A DNA stretch of 64,000 bases from CALINF01 sp039990395 (lineage in GTDB: Bacteria > Pseudomonadota > Gammaproteobacteria > Pseudomonadales > Halieaceae): NCBI GenBank assembly GCA_039990395.1, contig JBDXFZ010000139.1:186001-250000 (forward strand), in the 5' to 3' direction. A program made the position numbers and the translations under genes. Below are positions 43,406 to 53,484 of this stretch, piece by piece. The notes under the pieces are model-generated. The model was not told the origin of the DNA and searched no databases. It was given only the letters and a program-made list of their open reading frames with translations. Every line of letters begins with the position of its first letter. Position 1 is the stretch's first letter.

Positions 43406-45484
43406 TCAACGGGCCGTTGCCAGCTGTGAAATATCCGCGACCTGCATGAACAGGTCTCGCATGGATTTCAGCAGACTTAGACGATTTTCTCTGAGCGAGG
43501 TATCGTCAGCATTGACCATCACACCGTCGAAAAAGGCATCAACAGGGCCTCGTAATGCCGCCAGACTTGTCAGCGCTTGGGTGTATTGATCTTCCTGCAG
43601 CGCAGTCTCAACATCGGCTGCAGCGAGTACCAATTGTTCGTGCAGGGCTTTTTCCTCTGCCTGTTGAAGTAAGTTGGTACTTACTTCGCCGGAAGGGGCT
43701 GCGCCTTCTACCTTGCTGAGAATGTTGGAAACGCGCTTGTTTGCCGCCGCCAGCGCTGCCGCTTCGGGCAGGGCCGTGAATGCATTGACAGCATGCACTC
43801 TCCGCTGAATGTCGAGTGGCTGGCTTAATGCCAAAGCGCTTACTGCTTTGAATGTTTCGACCGCGATGCCTTCGTCTTCGAACCACGCACGAAAGCGATC
43901 GATCATATAATTGAATACGGCAATGTCAGTGTCTTTCGCAATAACGCCTGCTGCGTATTGTCTTTGCGCCAGTGCAATCGCCTCGCTCAGATCCAGTTCG
44001 ATGTCATTCTCAACCACGATTCGCAGTACCGCCAGAGAGGCTCTGCGCAGTGCAAACGGGTCTTTTGATCCTGTTGGCGCTTGTCCAATCCCGAATATGC
44101 CGACTAAGGTATCTAGCCTGTCTGCCAGGCCAAGGCATAAAGCCACAGGGTTCTGTGGTAATCGATCGCCCGCAAAGCGCGGCCAATACTGCTGCTCCAG
44201 GGCTTCTGCAATCGCAGCATCTTCTCCATCATGGCGTGCGTAATACGCGCCGGCAATGCCCTGCATATCGGAAAATTCCTGCACCATGTCGGTAACCAGG
44301 TCTGCCTTGCACAGCTCACCTGCCCGCTGCGCCAGTTGTGGGTCCGCTCCTACAACGTTTGCCAGTTCACTGGCTAGCGCAGCAACACGCTTACTCTTGT
44401 CGCCCACCGTTCCCAGCTTTTGTTGGAAGACGATTTTGTCGAGCTGGTCCAAGCGTTCAGACAAGGGCGTCTTCATATCAGTTTCATAAAAGAACGCAGC
44501 ATCTGATAGACGCGGCCTGATGACTCGCTCATTGCCGCTGATCACTTCAATGGGGTCAGTACTCTCAATATTGCTGATGGTAATAAAGTTTGGCAGCAGC
44601 GCTCCATCAGCACCCACCAAATGAAAGTATTTCTGATGCTCCTTCATGGACATGATCAGTGCCTCGGAAGGCACCTCCAGAAAACGCTCCTCAAATGCAC
44701 CTGTCAGTGCCACCGGCCATTCGACTAAGCCAGTGACCTCATCAAGCAGGTCTTGATCGATCACGGCCTCGGCGCCCAGTCCGCTGGCTTCTACCTCTAC
44801 CTGATCGCGAATGATGGTTTGGCGTTCCTCGAAAGAGGCGACGACCTTTGCGGTGGCCAGAGTTTCACGGTACTGCTCGGGTGATGCGATTGTAATGGGG
44901 CCGGCGCTGTGGAACCGATGACCACGCGTCTGGTTGCCCGTGGAAATACCCAGAATCTCTCCGTGATCGGTATCTTTACCCAACATCGCAACGATCCAGT
45001 GAACGGGCCGCACGAACTCGGCGCGGCTGGCACCCCAACGCATACGCTTGGCGATGGGTAGTGCATCAATAGTTTCGCCGATCACGGCATTAAGTGAGTC
45101 TTTGCAGGTGACACCAGCTTCATGTTGACGCAGCCCGATACGCGCACCCTTGGGCGTGTCTATCTCAATCAGGTCCTCCGGGGCGACTCCCTGCTTGCGT
45201 GCGAAACCTGCTGCAGCTGGTGTCCAATTTCCTTCTTCGTCGCGAGCACGGTCTGCCGGTGGTCCCAGTAGTTCGATAGTCTTGTCTTCGGCTTGTAGCG
45301 CTACGTCGTGAACCAACACCGCCAGCCGTCGAGGTGAGGCGAACCATTCGTTGTCGCCATGTGCTAGTCCGCGCGCTTTCAAGCCACCCACAATGCCCTC
45401 TCGAAACGCCAGGCCCAATAGCTTCAGGGATTTGGGGGGAAGTTCCTCGGTTCCAAGTTCAACCAGAAGTGTTTCTGTGTTCAT
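43406..45484 (-). CDS. glyS: Glycyl-tRNA synthetase beta subunit
   Basis: 692 residues, the usual length. The start ETLLVELGTEELPPKSLK is the family hallmark, with DPFALRRASLAVLRI (about 525-540) and the HD-type and anticodon-binding regions to the C-terminus. It works as alpha2beta2 with GlyQ; the two genes overlap by 4 bp (ATGA). Confidence 0.97.
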   Translation of the reverse strand: MNTETLLVELGTEELPPKSLKLLGLAFREGIVGGLKARGLAHGDNEWFASPRRLAVLVHDVALQAEDKTIELLGPPADRARDEEGNWTPAAAGFARKQGVAPEDLIEIDTPKGARIGLRQHEAGVTCKDSLNAVIGETIDALPIAKRMRWGASRAEFVRPVHWIVAMLGKDTDHGEILGISTGNQTRGHRFHSAGPITIASPEQYRETLATAKVVASFEERQTIIRDQVEVEASGLGAEAVIDQDLLDEVTGLVEWPVALTGAFEERFLEVPSEALIMSMKEHQKYFHLVGADGALLPNFITISNIESTDPIEVISGNERVIRPRLSDAAFFYETDMKTPLSERLDQLDKIVFQQKLGTVGDKSKRVAALASELANVVGADPQLAQRAGELCKADLVTDMVQEFSDMQGIAGAYYARHDGEDAAIAEALEQQYWPRFAGDRLPQNPVALCLGLADRLDTLVGIFGIGQAPTGSKDPFALRRASLAVLRIVVENDIELDLSEAIALAQRQYAAGVIAKDTDIAVFNYMIDRFRAWFEDEGIAVETFKAVSALALSQPLDIQRRVHAVNAFTALPEAAALAAANKRVSNILSKVEGAAPSGEVSTNLLQQAEEKALHEQLVLAAADVETALQEDQYTQALTSLAALRGPVDAFFDGVMVNADDTSLRENRLSLLKSMRDLFMQVADISQLATAR

Positions 45485-46437
45485 GATTTGGTTGCCTCTG
45501 CTTGCAGTCGGGCAAGGACTTCATCTCGTGAAGAATCCTCCGCTAGCGGGAAGCCAAGCGCCGCACGGGCGTCAAAATAGGCCTGAGCCACTGCTCTGGC
45601 CAGTGTGCGCACCCGCAAAATGTAGCGTTGTCGCTCGGTTACCGAGATCGCGTGCCGAGCGTCGAGCAGATTAAATGCATGCGATGCCTTCATCACCATC
45701 TCGTAAGCGGGTAGAGGCAGGTTTTTCTCAACCAATCTCAGAGCCTCCGCCTCGCAGTGGTCAAAAAAGCCGAAGAGGTAGGGGACATCAGCTTCCTGAA
45801 AGTTGTACTGGGACATCTCCACCTCGTTCTGATGAAAGACGTCGCCATAGGTCACGGTGCCATTGGGTCCCGATGTCCAGATCAGATCGTAAATACTGTC
45901 GACCCCCTGCAGGTACATCGCAATGCGCTCTAGCCCGTAGGTGATCTCGCCGGTTACCGGGAAACATTCCAGGCCACCAGCCTGCTGGAAGTAGGTGAAC
46001 TGTGTGACCTCCATGCCATTGAGCCAAACTTCCCAGCCCAGACCCCATGCGCCGAGAGTGGGAGACTCCCAATTGTCCTCAACAAATCGAACATCGTGCA
46101 CAGTAGTATCGATACCCAGCTGCGACAGTGACTCAAGATAGAGTTCCTGAAAGGCTGCTGGCGAGGGCTTCATTACCACCTGGAATTGATAGTAGTGCTG
46201 GAGACGGTTCGGGTTTTCACCATAGCGACCATCTGTGGGCCTGCGGCTAGGCTGCACGTAGGCTGCATTCCACGACTCAGGGCCTATCGCGCGCAAAAAT
46301 GTTGCCGGATGAAAGGTTCCTGCACCCACCTCCATATCGAGTGGCTGCAACACAACACAGCCCTGGGACGCCCAGAATTGTTGGAGCCGCATGATGAGCT
46401 CCTGGAAGCTAAGCGGTTTGTTTTGATTGGAAGACAC
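45481..46437 (-). CDS. glyQ: Glycyl-tRNA synthetase alpha subunit
   Basis: 318 residues from a GTG at 46435-46437 with ACAGGAAAAGCC before it. The longer frame from 46470 would begin only a few bases after the predicted transcription start and adds 11 residues not seen in homologues, so it was rejected. Class II synthetase motifs include VVLQPLDMEVGAGTFHPATF and YVQPSRRPTDGRYGENPNRL. It is divergent from the lipid A acyltransferase gene. Confidence 0.95.
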   Translation of the reverse strand: MSSNQNKPLSFQELIMRLQQFWASQGCVVLQPLDMEVGAGTFHPATFLRAIGPESWNAAYVQPSRRPTDGRYGENPNRLQHYYQFQVVMKPSPAAFQELYLESLSQLGIDTTVHDVRFVEDNWESPTLGAWGLGWEVWLNGMEVTQFTYFQQAGGLECFPVTGEITYGLERIAMYLQGVDSIYDLIWTSGPNGTVTYGDVFHQNEVEMSQYNFQEADVPYLFGFFDHCEAEALRLVEKNLPLPAYEMVMKASHAFNLLDARHAISVTERQRYILRVRTLARAVAQAYFDARAALGFPLAEDSSRDEVLARLQAEATKS

Positions 46438-46480
46438 GGCTTTTCCTGTTTTTCCTATAGGGTCGCGCAAAAAGGCGGCT

Positions 46481-46486
46481 ATTATA
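46481..46486 (-). promoter_or_regulatory. -10 box of a probable glyQS promoter
   Basis: A perfect TATAAT on the minus strand lies 43 bp before the glyQ GTG. The hexamer 17 bp upstream (TATTAT) is a poor -35, so the promoter call is tentative. Confidence 0.4.
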
Positions 46487-46548
46487 CAGCCTCTTTTGGC
46501 GGCATAATACGCGCAATATACAGTCGCTCCCGAACAGGGATTCCCTGG

Positions 46549-47442
46549 ATGGATTTTCTCAAAGTAGTCCTCATACGAGCGCTGCTTACCTTTTTTGCCT
46601 TTTTACCACTTTCTGTTGCGCGTGCCATTGGCAGGTGCCTGGCGCTAGTTTACTGGCCTGTGGGTGGCCGGAGCCGTAAAGTCGCCCAGCGTAATATTGA
46701 ACTGGCGTTCCCAGCATTGCCTGCGAAGGAGCAACAGGCATTGGCTAGAGAGAGCGTGATGGCTACGGCTGAGCTGATGGCCGAGTCAGGTCATGTCTGG
46801 CTGCGCAGCACAAAGCATGTGCAAAGTCTGGTCGTGTCCTGTGAAGGCGATGAGCAAATAAGAGAGACAGTAGCATCTGGAAGGGGCGTGATTGTATTGG
46901 CACCTCACCTTGGTAACTGGGAGGTTGTTGGGCTACACGTGGGAACGCTCGGAGATCTCGTGTCTCTGTATGAGCCGCCTAAGTTGGCGGGGCTGGGGAA
47001 AATGATTAAGAAAGCTCGCGAGCGCAGCGGCGCCCTATTGGTGCCGACAGACGCTCGTGGGTTAGCGAAGTTGTTGAAAAGCGTTAAGCGCGGGAAAATC
47101 TCGGGAATTCTCCCAGATCAGGTTCCATCGGATATTGTTGCTGGGCAGAACAGCCTGTTCTTTGGCGTTGAGGCATTCACCTCCACCTTGGCTAGCAAGA
47201 TGATTCATCGCACCGGTGCTCTGGTTGTTTTTGGGTTTGCCCGGCGGGTGCCCGGCGGCTTCGACATCAGGTTTCGCAGCGCGGAGCCCGATATTTATGA
47301 TGAAGATCTGTCGGTCTCGCTGGCGGCGCTTAATCGAGGAGTTGAGGAATGCGTTCGAGAGTGTATTGAACAGTATCAGTGGGTGTACAAACGCTTTCGT
47401 GTGCGGCCGAAAAACGGCCCCGGTGTATATGATGATTTATAG
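46549..47442 (+). CDS. Lipid A acyltransferase (LpxL/HtrB family)
   Basis: 297 residues from ATG 46549; the open frame extends much further upstream across glyQ on the other strand and that part is not coding. An N-terminal membrane segment (VVLIRALLTFFAFLPLSV) precedes the HX4E catalytic motif APHLGNWEVVG (about residue 120) and QNSLFFGVEAFTSTLASK. It transfers a secondary acyl chain to lipid A. Whether it corresponds to LpxL or LpxM cannot be told from sequence alone. Confidence 0.88.
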   Translation: MDFLKVVLIRALLTFFAFLPLSVARAIGRCLALVYWPVGGRSRKVAQRNIELAFPALPAKEQQALARESVMATAELMAESGHVWLRSTKHVQSLVVSCEGDEQIRETVASGRGVIVLAPHLGNWEVVGLHVGTLGDLVSLYEPPKLAGLGKMIKKARERSGALLVPTDARGLAKLLKSVKRGKISGILPDQVPSDIVAGQNSLFFGVEAFTSTLASKMIHRTGALVVFGFARRVPGGFDIRFRSAEPDIYDEDLSVSLAALNRGVEECVRECIEQYQWVYKRFRVRPKNGPGVYDDL

Positions 47443-47477
47443 CGGCGGCCTGTCCGCTGGATTAAGGGGCTAATGAT

Positions 47478-48272
47478 TTGATTATTTACGGTAAGTTGGT
47501 CGCGGGTGCAATTGGACTCTTGGTGGGTGGTGTTATTGGCCTGATAGTTGGGATCTTTGTCGGGCATGCGTTCGACAAAGGGCTCATGCGAACGATGCAA
47601 TTTGCATCGCCAGAAAACCTCGAGCGCATTAAAACCAGCTTTTTCGAAACGACCTTCCTGCTGCTGGGATATCTCGCCAAAGCCGATGGCCGAATATCGC
47701 AGCAGGAGATCAGCCACACAGAGACTATCTTTACCCAGATGGGGTTGAGTGCACAGCAGCGAGAACGCGCGATTGAGTTGTTTCGCGCAGGGTCTGCAGC
47801 TGATTTTGAGCCAGAACCTACCCTGTCAGCTTTTCTCGAAACCTGCGGTCCGCAGCGGCAGTTACAGCAGACCCTGCTGTTATTTTTGATATCGCTCGCC
47901 CTGGCTGACCATGAGATTGCTGATGCCGAGCGTGGCGCGCTGTCTCGTGTTGCGTCCCTGATGGGCTTTGGCGAAGCGCAACTGGAACAGCTGATTCGTA
48001 TGGTTCAGGCGCAAACCCATTTTCATGGACAGTCAGGTTTCCGTGCGCAACCGGGTACCGGACTGGACGACGCCTATGCGGCGCTGGGTATCGACTCCGC
48101 GGTGTCGGATAAGGATCTGAAACGAGCATATCGCAAATTGATGAGCGAGAATCACCCGGACAAATTGATCGCGCGCGGCGTTCCAGAAGACATGGTGAAA
48201 GTGGCTACTGAGAAATCCCAGGAAATACAGGCGGCATACGAGATGATCAATAAAGCACGCGGTTTGCGTTAG
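47478..48272 (+). CDS. djlA: DjlA-type membrane-anchored DnaJ co-chaperone
   Basis: 264 residues with a TTG start, preceded by AAGGGGCTAATGA. The N-terminal glycine-rich membrane helix (LVAGAIGLLVGGVIGLIVGIF) is followed by a TerB-like domain (about 55-170) and a C-terminal J domain (about 200-262) with the HPD motif in SENHPDKLIARG. It stimulates DnaK. Its stop overlaps the trkH stop by 4 bp in convergent orientation. Confidence 0.92.
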   Translation: MIIYGKLVAGAIGLLVGGVIGLIVGIFVGHAFDKGLMRTMQFASPENLERIKTSFFETTFLLLGYLAKADGRISQQEISHTETIFTQMGLSAQQRERAIELFRAGSAADFEPEPTLSAFLETCGPQRQLQQTLLLFLISLALADHEIADAERGALSRVASLMGFGEAQLEQLIRMVQAQTHFHGQSGFRAQPGTGLDDAYAALGIDSAVSDKDLKRAYRKLMSENHPDKLIARGVPEDMVKVATEKSQEIQAAYEMINKARGLR

Positions 48273-49717
48273 CGACGCCAGAATACCGGTGTGAATAGCA
48301 CCAGCAAGGTGAAAACCTCCAGACGCCCCAGCAGCATTGCGAAGCAAAGGATGGCCTTGGCCGGGTCTGAGATACTACTGTAGTTACTCGAGACAGCACC
48401 TAGTCCCGGCCCGAGATTATTCATCGATGCTGCGACTGCAGAGAACGCAGTAGTGAAATCGAGGCCGGTTGCCATTAAGACCAGCATTATGCCGACAAAA
48501 GCCCACATATAAACGGCGAAGAAACTCCAGACTGCGCTGATGACGGTTGCTTCCACGCGCCGCTTGCCCACCTTCAAGGGGATAATTGCGGCGGGGTGAA
48601 CCAGCTGCTTCAGTTCTCGTACGCCCTGTTTGAAAATCAGCATCAGGCGCATGGCTTTGATGCCGCCTCCGGTTGATCCCACACAGCCTCCCATGAAGGA
48701 AAACATCAGCAGCATGACAGGCAAAAAAGTTGGCCAGTAGGCGAAATCCTGCGTCGAAAACCCCGTAGTGGTGGTAATGGAAACTGCTTGAAACAAGCCG
48801 TGTATCAGACTGTCTGAGGGACTCAGTGTCTTGGTCAAGATCAGATAGGAGCAGGTGATGGCGACACAGATGAGTACGACGCCAAGAAAAAATCGGGTTT
48901 CGGAGTCTTTGGGATAAATAGCCAGAGAGCGGCGCCTCCATACCAGAAAGTGTAATCCGAAGTTGACGGCGGAAATCACCATGAACAGGGTACAGATAAG
49001 CAAGATCACGTTGCTATCGAAGTAGCCCATGCTCGCATCGTGTGTTGAAAATCCGCCTATGGCTACGGTGGAAAATGCATGACAGATTGCGTCGAAGCCC
49101 GACATGCCTGCTGCGTAGTAGGCCAGCGTGCACACAGCAGTTAACGCTGCGTAAACAATGAACAGGGCCTTGGCAGTCCCGGTAATACGTGGTGTGAGCT
49201 TACTGTCCTTGGACGGCCCCGGTGTTTCTGCCCGGTACAGCTGCATTCCCCCGATGCCCAGCATTGGCAAAACCGCAACAGCTACCACAATGATACCGAT
49301 ACCACCGAGCCACTGTAGCAACTGACGATAGAGCAATATGGATTGTGGCAGGGTATCCAGACCGGTAATGACGGTCGCCCCCGTTGTTGTAAGGCCAGAC
49401 ACCGATTCGAATATCGCTTCAACGGGCGTTAGAGCTAGCGTATCGGTTAGCGCAAAAGGTAGTGCCCCAAACAGGCCCAGCACGATCCAAAATAAAGACG
49501 TAATCAGGAACCCATCGCGAATACGCAGCTCGTGGCGCGCGAAGCGCACTGGTAGCCACATGGCCAGGCCCGCGAGAAAGGTGATGCTGAGCGCGGCAAG
49601 AAAGCCGGTGATGGTGTTGTCGTCAGCAAGGACGGCTAGCAGAAGCGGTATCACCATAGCGCTGCTGAACAGCATTAGTAGCATGCCGAGGATGCGCAGG
49701 ATAACGGAGAAGTGCAT
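48269..49717 (-). CDS. trkH: Trk potassium uptake channel subunit TrkH
   Basis: 482 residues, ten or so membrane helices. The four pore loops with selectivity residues are visible: VSGLTTTGATVITG, STVAIGGFSTHDAS, SITTTTGFSTQDF and ASMNNLGPGLG. It works with TrkA, encoded 8 bp upstream in the same direction. Confidence 0.96.
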   Translation of the reverse strand: MHFSVILRILGMLLMLFSSAMVIPLLLAVLADDNTITGFLAALSITFLAGLAMWLPVRFARHELRIRDGFLITSLFWIVLGLFGALPFALTDTLALTPVEAIFESVSGLTTTGATVITGLDTLPQSILLYRQLLQWLGGIGIIVVAVAVLPMLGIGGMQLYRAETPGPSKDSKLTPRITGTAKALFIVYAALTAVCTLAYYAAGMSGFDAICHAFSTVAIGGFSTHDASMGYFDSNVILLICTLFMVISAVNFGLHFLVWRRRSLAIYPKDSETRFFLGVVLICVAITCSYLILTKTLSPSDSLIHGLFQAVSITTTTGFSTQDFAYWPTFLPVMLLMFSFMGGCVGSTGGGIKAMRLMLIFKQGVRELKQLVHPAAIIPLKVGKRRVEATVISAVWSFFAVYMWAFVGIMLVLMATGLDFTTAFSAVAASMNNLGPGLGAVSSNYSSISDPAKAILCFAMLLGRLEVFTLLVLFTPVFWRR

Positions 49718-49725
49718 CCCGTTGC

Positions 49726-51102
49726 CTAGGAAAAGAAACCGAAGCCGACAGCAAACAGCTGTTCGACTGCCGATATTTTGCTGCGGTCTGTGAGGAAGAG
49801 GATAACGTGGTCGTCGGTTTCTACCACGATATGGCTGTGTGCGATTAGCACTTCATCGCCTCGCACGATCGCACCAATTGTTACGCCATCACTAAGCGCA
49901 ATCTCATCGAGGCGCCTGCCAACCACTTTTGAAGAATAAGCATCGCCGTGTGCAATCACTTCGATAGCCTCTGCTGCACCGCGGCGCAGCGAATGTACGT
50001 TGCTGATGTCACCGCGCCGTACGTGGGTGAGTAGGCTACCTATGGTAATTTGCTGTGGTGATATTGCGATGTCTATTTCTCCACCCACCAGGTCGGCGTA
50101 GGCTGGGTTTGCAATCAATGTGATGACTTTCTTGGCCCCCATTCTTTTGGCCAGCATCGACATCATGATGTTGGATTCATCATTGTTGGTCAGTGCACAG
50201 AACACGTCTGTGGATTCGATATTTTCTTGACCCAGTAACGCGGGCTCGGAAGCACTCCCCAAAAGCACCAGTGAGTGTTTCAGTCGCTCTGAAAGCACAC
50301 GGCATCGATCGTAAGACTTTTCGATAACCTTCACGTGGTATTCACTTTCAAGGCTCAGTGCCAATGTTGCGCCGATATTGCCACCACCCGCGATCATCAC
50401 GCGTTTGTAGGGTTTGTCTACTTTGCGCAATTCAGACATTACCGCTCGGATATTGCCCTTGGCTGCAATAAAGAAGACCTCATCGTCTGCTTCTACAACA
50501 GTGTCGCCCTGGGGAATGATGGGCCTGTCCTGACGAAAAATCGCAGCAACACGGGTATCAACCTTGGGCATATGCTGGCGAATTGCCTTTAGCTCCTGGC
50601 CCACGATAGGCCCGCCATAGTAGGCGCGAACAGCAACCAGTTGCACTTTACCCTCAGCGAAATCCATCACTTGCAGAGCGCCTGGATTGGCGATCAACTG
50701 CCTAATACTCTGGGTGACCAGTTGTTCAGGGCCGATGATCACATCAACGGGAATGTTGTCAGGGGTGAATAGCTGCGCCTGATGCGCGAGATAGTTGGGC
50801 GAGCGGATGCGCGAAATTTTGGTAGGTGTATTGAACAGAGAATGCGCGACCTGACAGGCCATCATGTTGATCTCGTCACTGTTGGTGACGGCAATCAGCA
50901 TATCGGCATCTTCTGCCCCTGCTTTATACAGAGTATTGGGGTGGGAGGCTTCCCCATTTATCGTGCCGATATCGAGACGGTCCTGCAGCGAGCGCAGGGT
51001 CTCTGTGTCAGTGTCGACCACCACGATTTCATTTTGTTCATCGGCCAGGTGTTCAGCGAGTGTTCCGCCTACCTGCCCGGCCCCGAGAATTATGATTTTC
51101 AT
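49726..51102 (-). CDS. trkA: Trk potassium uptake regulatory subunit TrkA
   Basis: 458 residues with two RCK_N/RCK_C repeats. Nucleotide-binding motifs are IILGAGQVGGTLAEHL (about residue 3-18) and MIAGGGNIGATLALSL (about 235-250), each followed by an acidic strand end. It binds NAD(H) or ATP and gates TrkH. The 109 bp gap before rsmB has no gene. Confidence 0.96.
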   Translation of the reverse strand: MKIIILGAGQVGGTLAEHLADEQNEIVVVDTDTETLRSLQDRLDIGTINGEASHPNTLYKAGAEDADMLIAVTNSDEINMMACQVAHSLFNTPTKISRIRSPNYLAHQAQLFTPDNIPVDVIIGPEQLVTQSIRQLIANPGALQVMDFAEGKVQLVAVRAYYGGPIVGQELKAIRQHMPKVDTRVAAIFRQDRPIIPQGDTVVEADDEVFFIAAKGNIRAVMSELRKVDKPYKRVMIAGGGNIGATLALSLESEYHVKVIEKSYDRCRVLSERLKHSLVLLGSASEPALLGQENIESTDVFCALTNNDESNIMMSMLAKRMGAKKVITLIANPAYADLVGGEIDIAISPQQITIGSLLTHVRRGDISNVHSLRRGAAEAIEVIAHGDAYSSKVVGRRLDEIALSDGVTIGAIVRGDEVLIAHSHIVVETDDHVILFLTDRSKISAVEQLFAVGFGFFS

Positions 51103-51211
51103 GCATGCGCAGACCAGGGAAATACTCTGTAACCATAGTTAATTACAGTGGGGAATGTAAGTGGTGGGAGATGGGATTATGCACACTTACGCGATGCGTC
51201 TTTAGCCCGTG

Positions 51212-52507
51212 TTAACCGACCTTCTTCAGCCTGGCATAGTAGAGTCCGTCGCCAGCCGTAGCATCGGGCAACAGTTGTCTGCCATGCGCTTGTGCGAAGC
51301 CCCAGTTTGCGTCGATCACATCCTCAACAGCGTCTTCATGAGCAGCTAAAAAACGCGCGACAACAGCGCTGTTTTCTTGCGGCATGATGGAGCAGGTTAC
51401 GTAAAGCAAAGTGCCTCCGACTTTTAGTAAAGGCCACAGCCCTTCAATAATGGCGTTCTGCTGCTCGTGTAAGCTGGCGATATCATCCTCACGTCGCAAT
51501 AGCTTTACGTCGGGGTGACGTCGGATCACGCCGGTTGCAGAACAGGGCGCGTCTATCAGAATGCGATCGAAACTGCTTTTACTCAACGACGCCGATGGCG
51601 TGCTGGCATCTTCTGTGAGTAATTGCGCATTCAAGGCCAGCCTGTCCAGGTTCTCTTGTACACGCACCAGCCTATCCGAATCGGAGTCCAGGGCAGTCAT
51701 ACTTAACAGATCAGGTTGTTGCTCTAGTACGTGGCAGGTTTTTCCTCCCGGTGCACAGCAGGCATCAAGTACTGCATCACCTGCCTGGGGATTCAACAAA
51801 GCCGCGGCCAGTTGTGCAGATTCGTCCTGCACGCTAACCCGCCCTGCTGCGAAGCCCGGTAGAGCTGCCACATCTGCGCCTGTTTTCAGATAGATTGCTG
51901 AGTCGCAGAGATTACCCCCGGTGGCGGTGAGGTCGTGCTGGGCCAACTGGGTCAGGTAGTCGTCGCGTGATCCATGTTGAACATTGTTGCGCAGAACCAT
52001 TGGTGGCTGCTGGTTATTGGCAGTAAGGATGGCTTCAGCCTGTTCTGGATAGTGGTGCCAGATAGCGTTGTACAGCCAAGCAGGATGTGCGCTTTGCTGC
52101 GCGCTTGTGAGGTCTTGCGCAAGTTCCTCTCGCTCTCTCTGAAAACGACGCAGAACCGCATTCACCAAGCCCTTCGCCCACGGCTTTTTTAGTTTGCGCG
52201 CGGCTTCCACTGTTTCAGCGACTGCGGCATGGTCGGCGATACGCGTCTCGTCCAGTTGATACAGACCGACTATCAGCAGGCTGTGAATATCACTATCTTT
52301 CTCGCGTAGCGGCTTATCCAGTAACTGCTGGAGAAAGGCCTCAAGTCGGTAGTAGTGCCGCAGGCTGCCATAGCTAAGTTGTTGCAGTAGCGCGCGCTCT
52401 TTTTCCGGCACCTGGCTCAGTTTTTCGGGTAACACAGAGGCCATGGAGCGGCCCCTAATAACACCGGCGATCACTTGAGCGGCGGCTGCCCGAGTATTTA
52501 GTGCCAT
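51212..52507 (-). CDS. rsmB: 16S rRNA m5C967 methyltransferase RsmB (Sun/Fmu)
   Basis: 431 residues. An N-terminal NusB-like domain (about 1-140) precedes the SAM-binding DACCAPGGKTCHVLE and the catalytic cysteine in YVTCSIMPQENSAVV. It directly abuts fmt (0 bp between), the common def-fmt-rsmB order. Confidence 0.96.
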   Translation of the reverse strand: MALNTRAAAAQVIAGVIRGRSMASVLPEKLSQVPEKERALLQQLSYGSLRHYYRLEAFLQQLLDKPLREKDSDIHSLLIVGLYQLDETRIADHAAVAETVEAARKLKKPWAKGLVNAVLRRFQREREELAQDLTSAQQSAHPAWLYNAIWHHYPEQAEAILTANNQQPPMVLRNNVQHGSRDDYLTQLAQHDLTATGGNLCDSAIYLKTGADVAALPGFAAGRVSVQDESAQLAAALLNPQAGDAVLDACCAPGGKTCHVLEQQPDLLSMTALDSDSDRLVRVQENLDRLALNAQLLTEDASTPSASLSKSSFDRILIDAPCSATGVIRRHPDVKLLRREDDIASLHEQQNAIIEGLWPLLKVGGTLLYVTCSIMPQENSAVVARFLAAHEDAVEDVIDANWGFAQAHGRQLLPDATAGDGLYYARLKKVG

Positions 52508-53479
52508 CTAGTTGGCCTCTGCCGGCTGCGTGAAAGAAACTCCGGGTGCAAACACGTCGCGGCGGGCATTGAGTATCTGCGCCGCGCTGAGCGCTTTTCC
52601 TCCCGGTAACTGTAGGTGCGAAACGATCAAAGTGCCCGTACCGCAGGCGATGGATATGCCGGCTGGGTCGCTTGCTGTCACAGTACCTGGAGGTGAATCA
52701 TTCGTTTGCTGCGATGCAGTCGCTTGCCAGATCTTGACACGCTCGCTATTGAGTTCAGAGAAACAGACAGGGAAAGGATTAAATGCTCGAACACGCTGCT
52801 CAATGGTCTTCGCATCCAAGTTCCAATTTATCAGCGCTTCTGACTTGTCGATTTTATCGGCATAGGTGGCTTGTTCATCACATTGCACCTCGCCTTGCGC
52901 AAGCGCTGTTTCCAGGTCGCTCAGTACATCCATCAATAATGGCGCGCCCAGCTCGGCGAGCGTGTCATGCAAGGAGGCGGCAGTGGTCTCTTCGGTGATG
53001 TCACAACTGGCTTTGGCGAGCATGTTGCCGGTATCAAGACCTGCATCCATCTGCATGATCGTAACGCCGGTACGCGAATCGCCTGCCTCTATCGCGCGCT
53101 GAATGGGTGCTGCACCGCGCCAGCGAGGCAGTAGTGAGCCGTGCACATTGAGGCAGCAGATGGAGGGTATGTCGAGCACCGCCTTTGGCAGGATCAGGCC
53201 ATAGGCTACAACCACCAATACGTCTGGTCTAAGCTGTGCCAGCTCCGCCTGTGCGGCGACATCCTTCTTGAGGCTGCTGGGTTGGAAAACGTGAATGCCG
53301 GCATCCAGTGCACATTGCTTGACTGGGCTGGCTGTTAGCTTCTTGCCGCGACCGGCGCGTCTGTCAGGCTGTGTATAGACACCCACTATCTCGTGATTGG
53401 TTTCGAGCAGTGCTTTGAGATGAATACTGGCAAACTCCGGCGTGCCCGCAAAGACAATCCGTAGAGGCTGGCTTGTCAT
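52508..53479 (-). CDS. fmt: Methionyl-tRNA formyltransferase
   Basis: 323 residues. The signature NVHGSLLPRWRGAAPIQRAI and the following TGVTIMQMDAGLDTGNML identify the enzyme that formylates initiator Met-tRNA using 10-formyl-THF. It is 5 bp from def. Confidence 0.97.
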   Translation of the reverse strand: MTSQPLRIVFAGTPEFASIHLKALLETNHEIVGVYTQPDRRAGRGKKLTASPVKQCALDAGIHVFQPSSLKKDVAAQAELAQLRPDVLVVVAYGLILPKAVLDIPSICCLNVHGSLLPRWRGAAPIQRAIEAGDSRTGVTIMQMDAGLDTGNMLAKASCDITEETTAASLHDTLAELGAPLLMDVLSDLETALAQGEVQCDEQATYADKIDKSEALINWNLDAKTIEQRVRAFNPFPVCFSELNSERVKIWQATASQQTNDSPPGTVTASDPAGISIACGTGTLIVSHLQLPGGKALSAAQILNARRDVFAPGVSFTQPAEAN

Positions 53480-53484
53480 AATAT

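Noticed and set aside
46186..46548. Long N-terminal extension of the lipid A acyltransferase frame
   Set aside because: This part lies over glyQ on the other strand, is rich in Cys, Arg and His with no family match, and the family start is at 46549.
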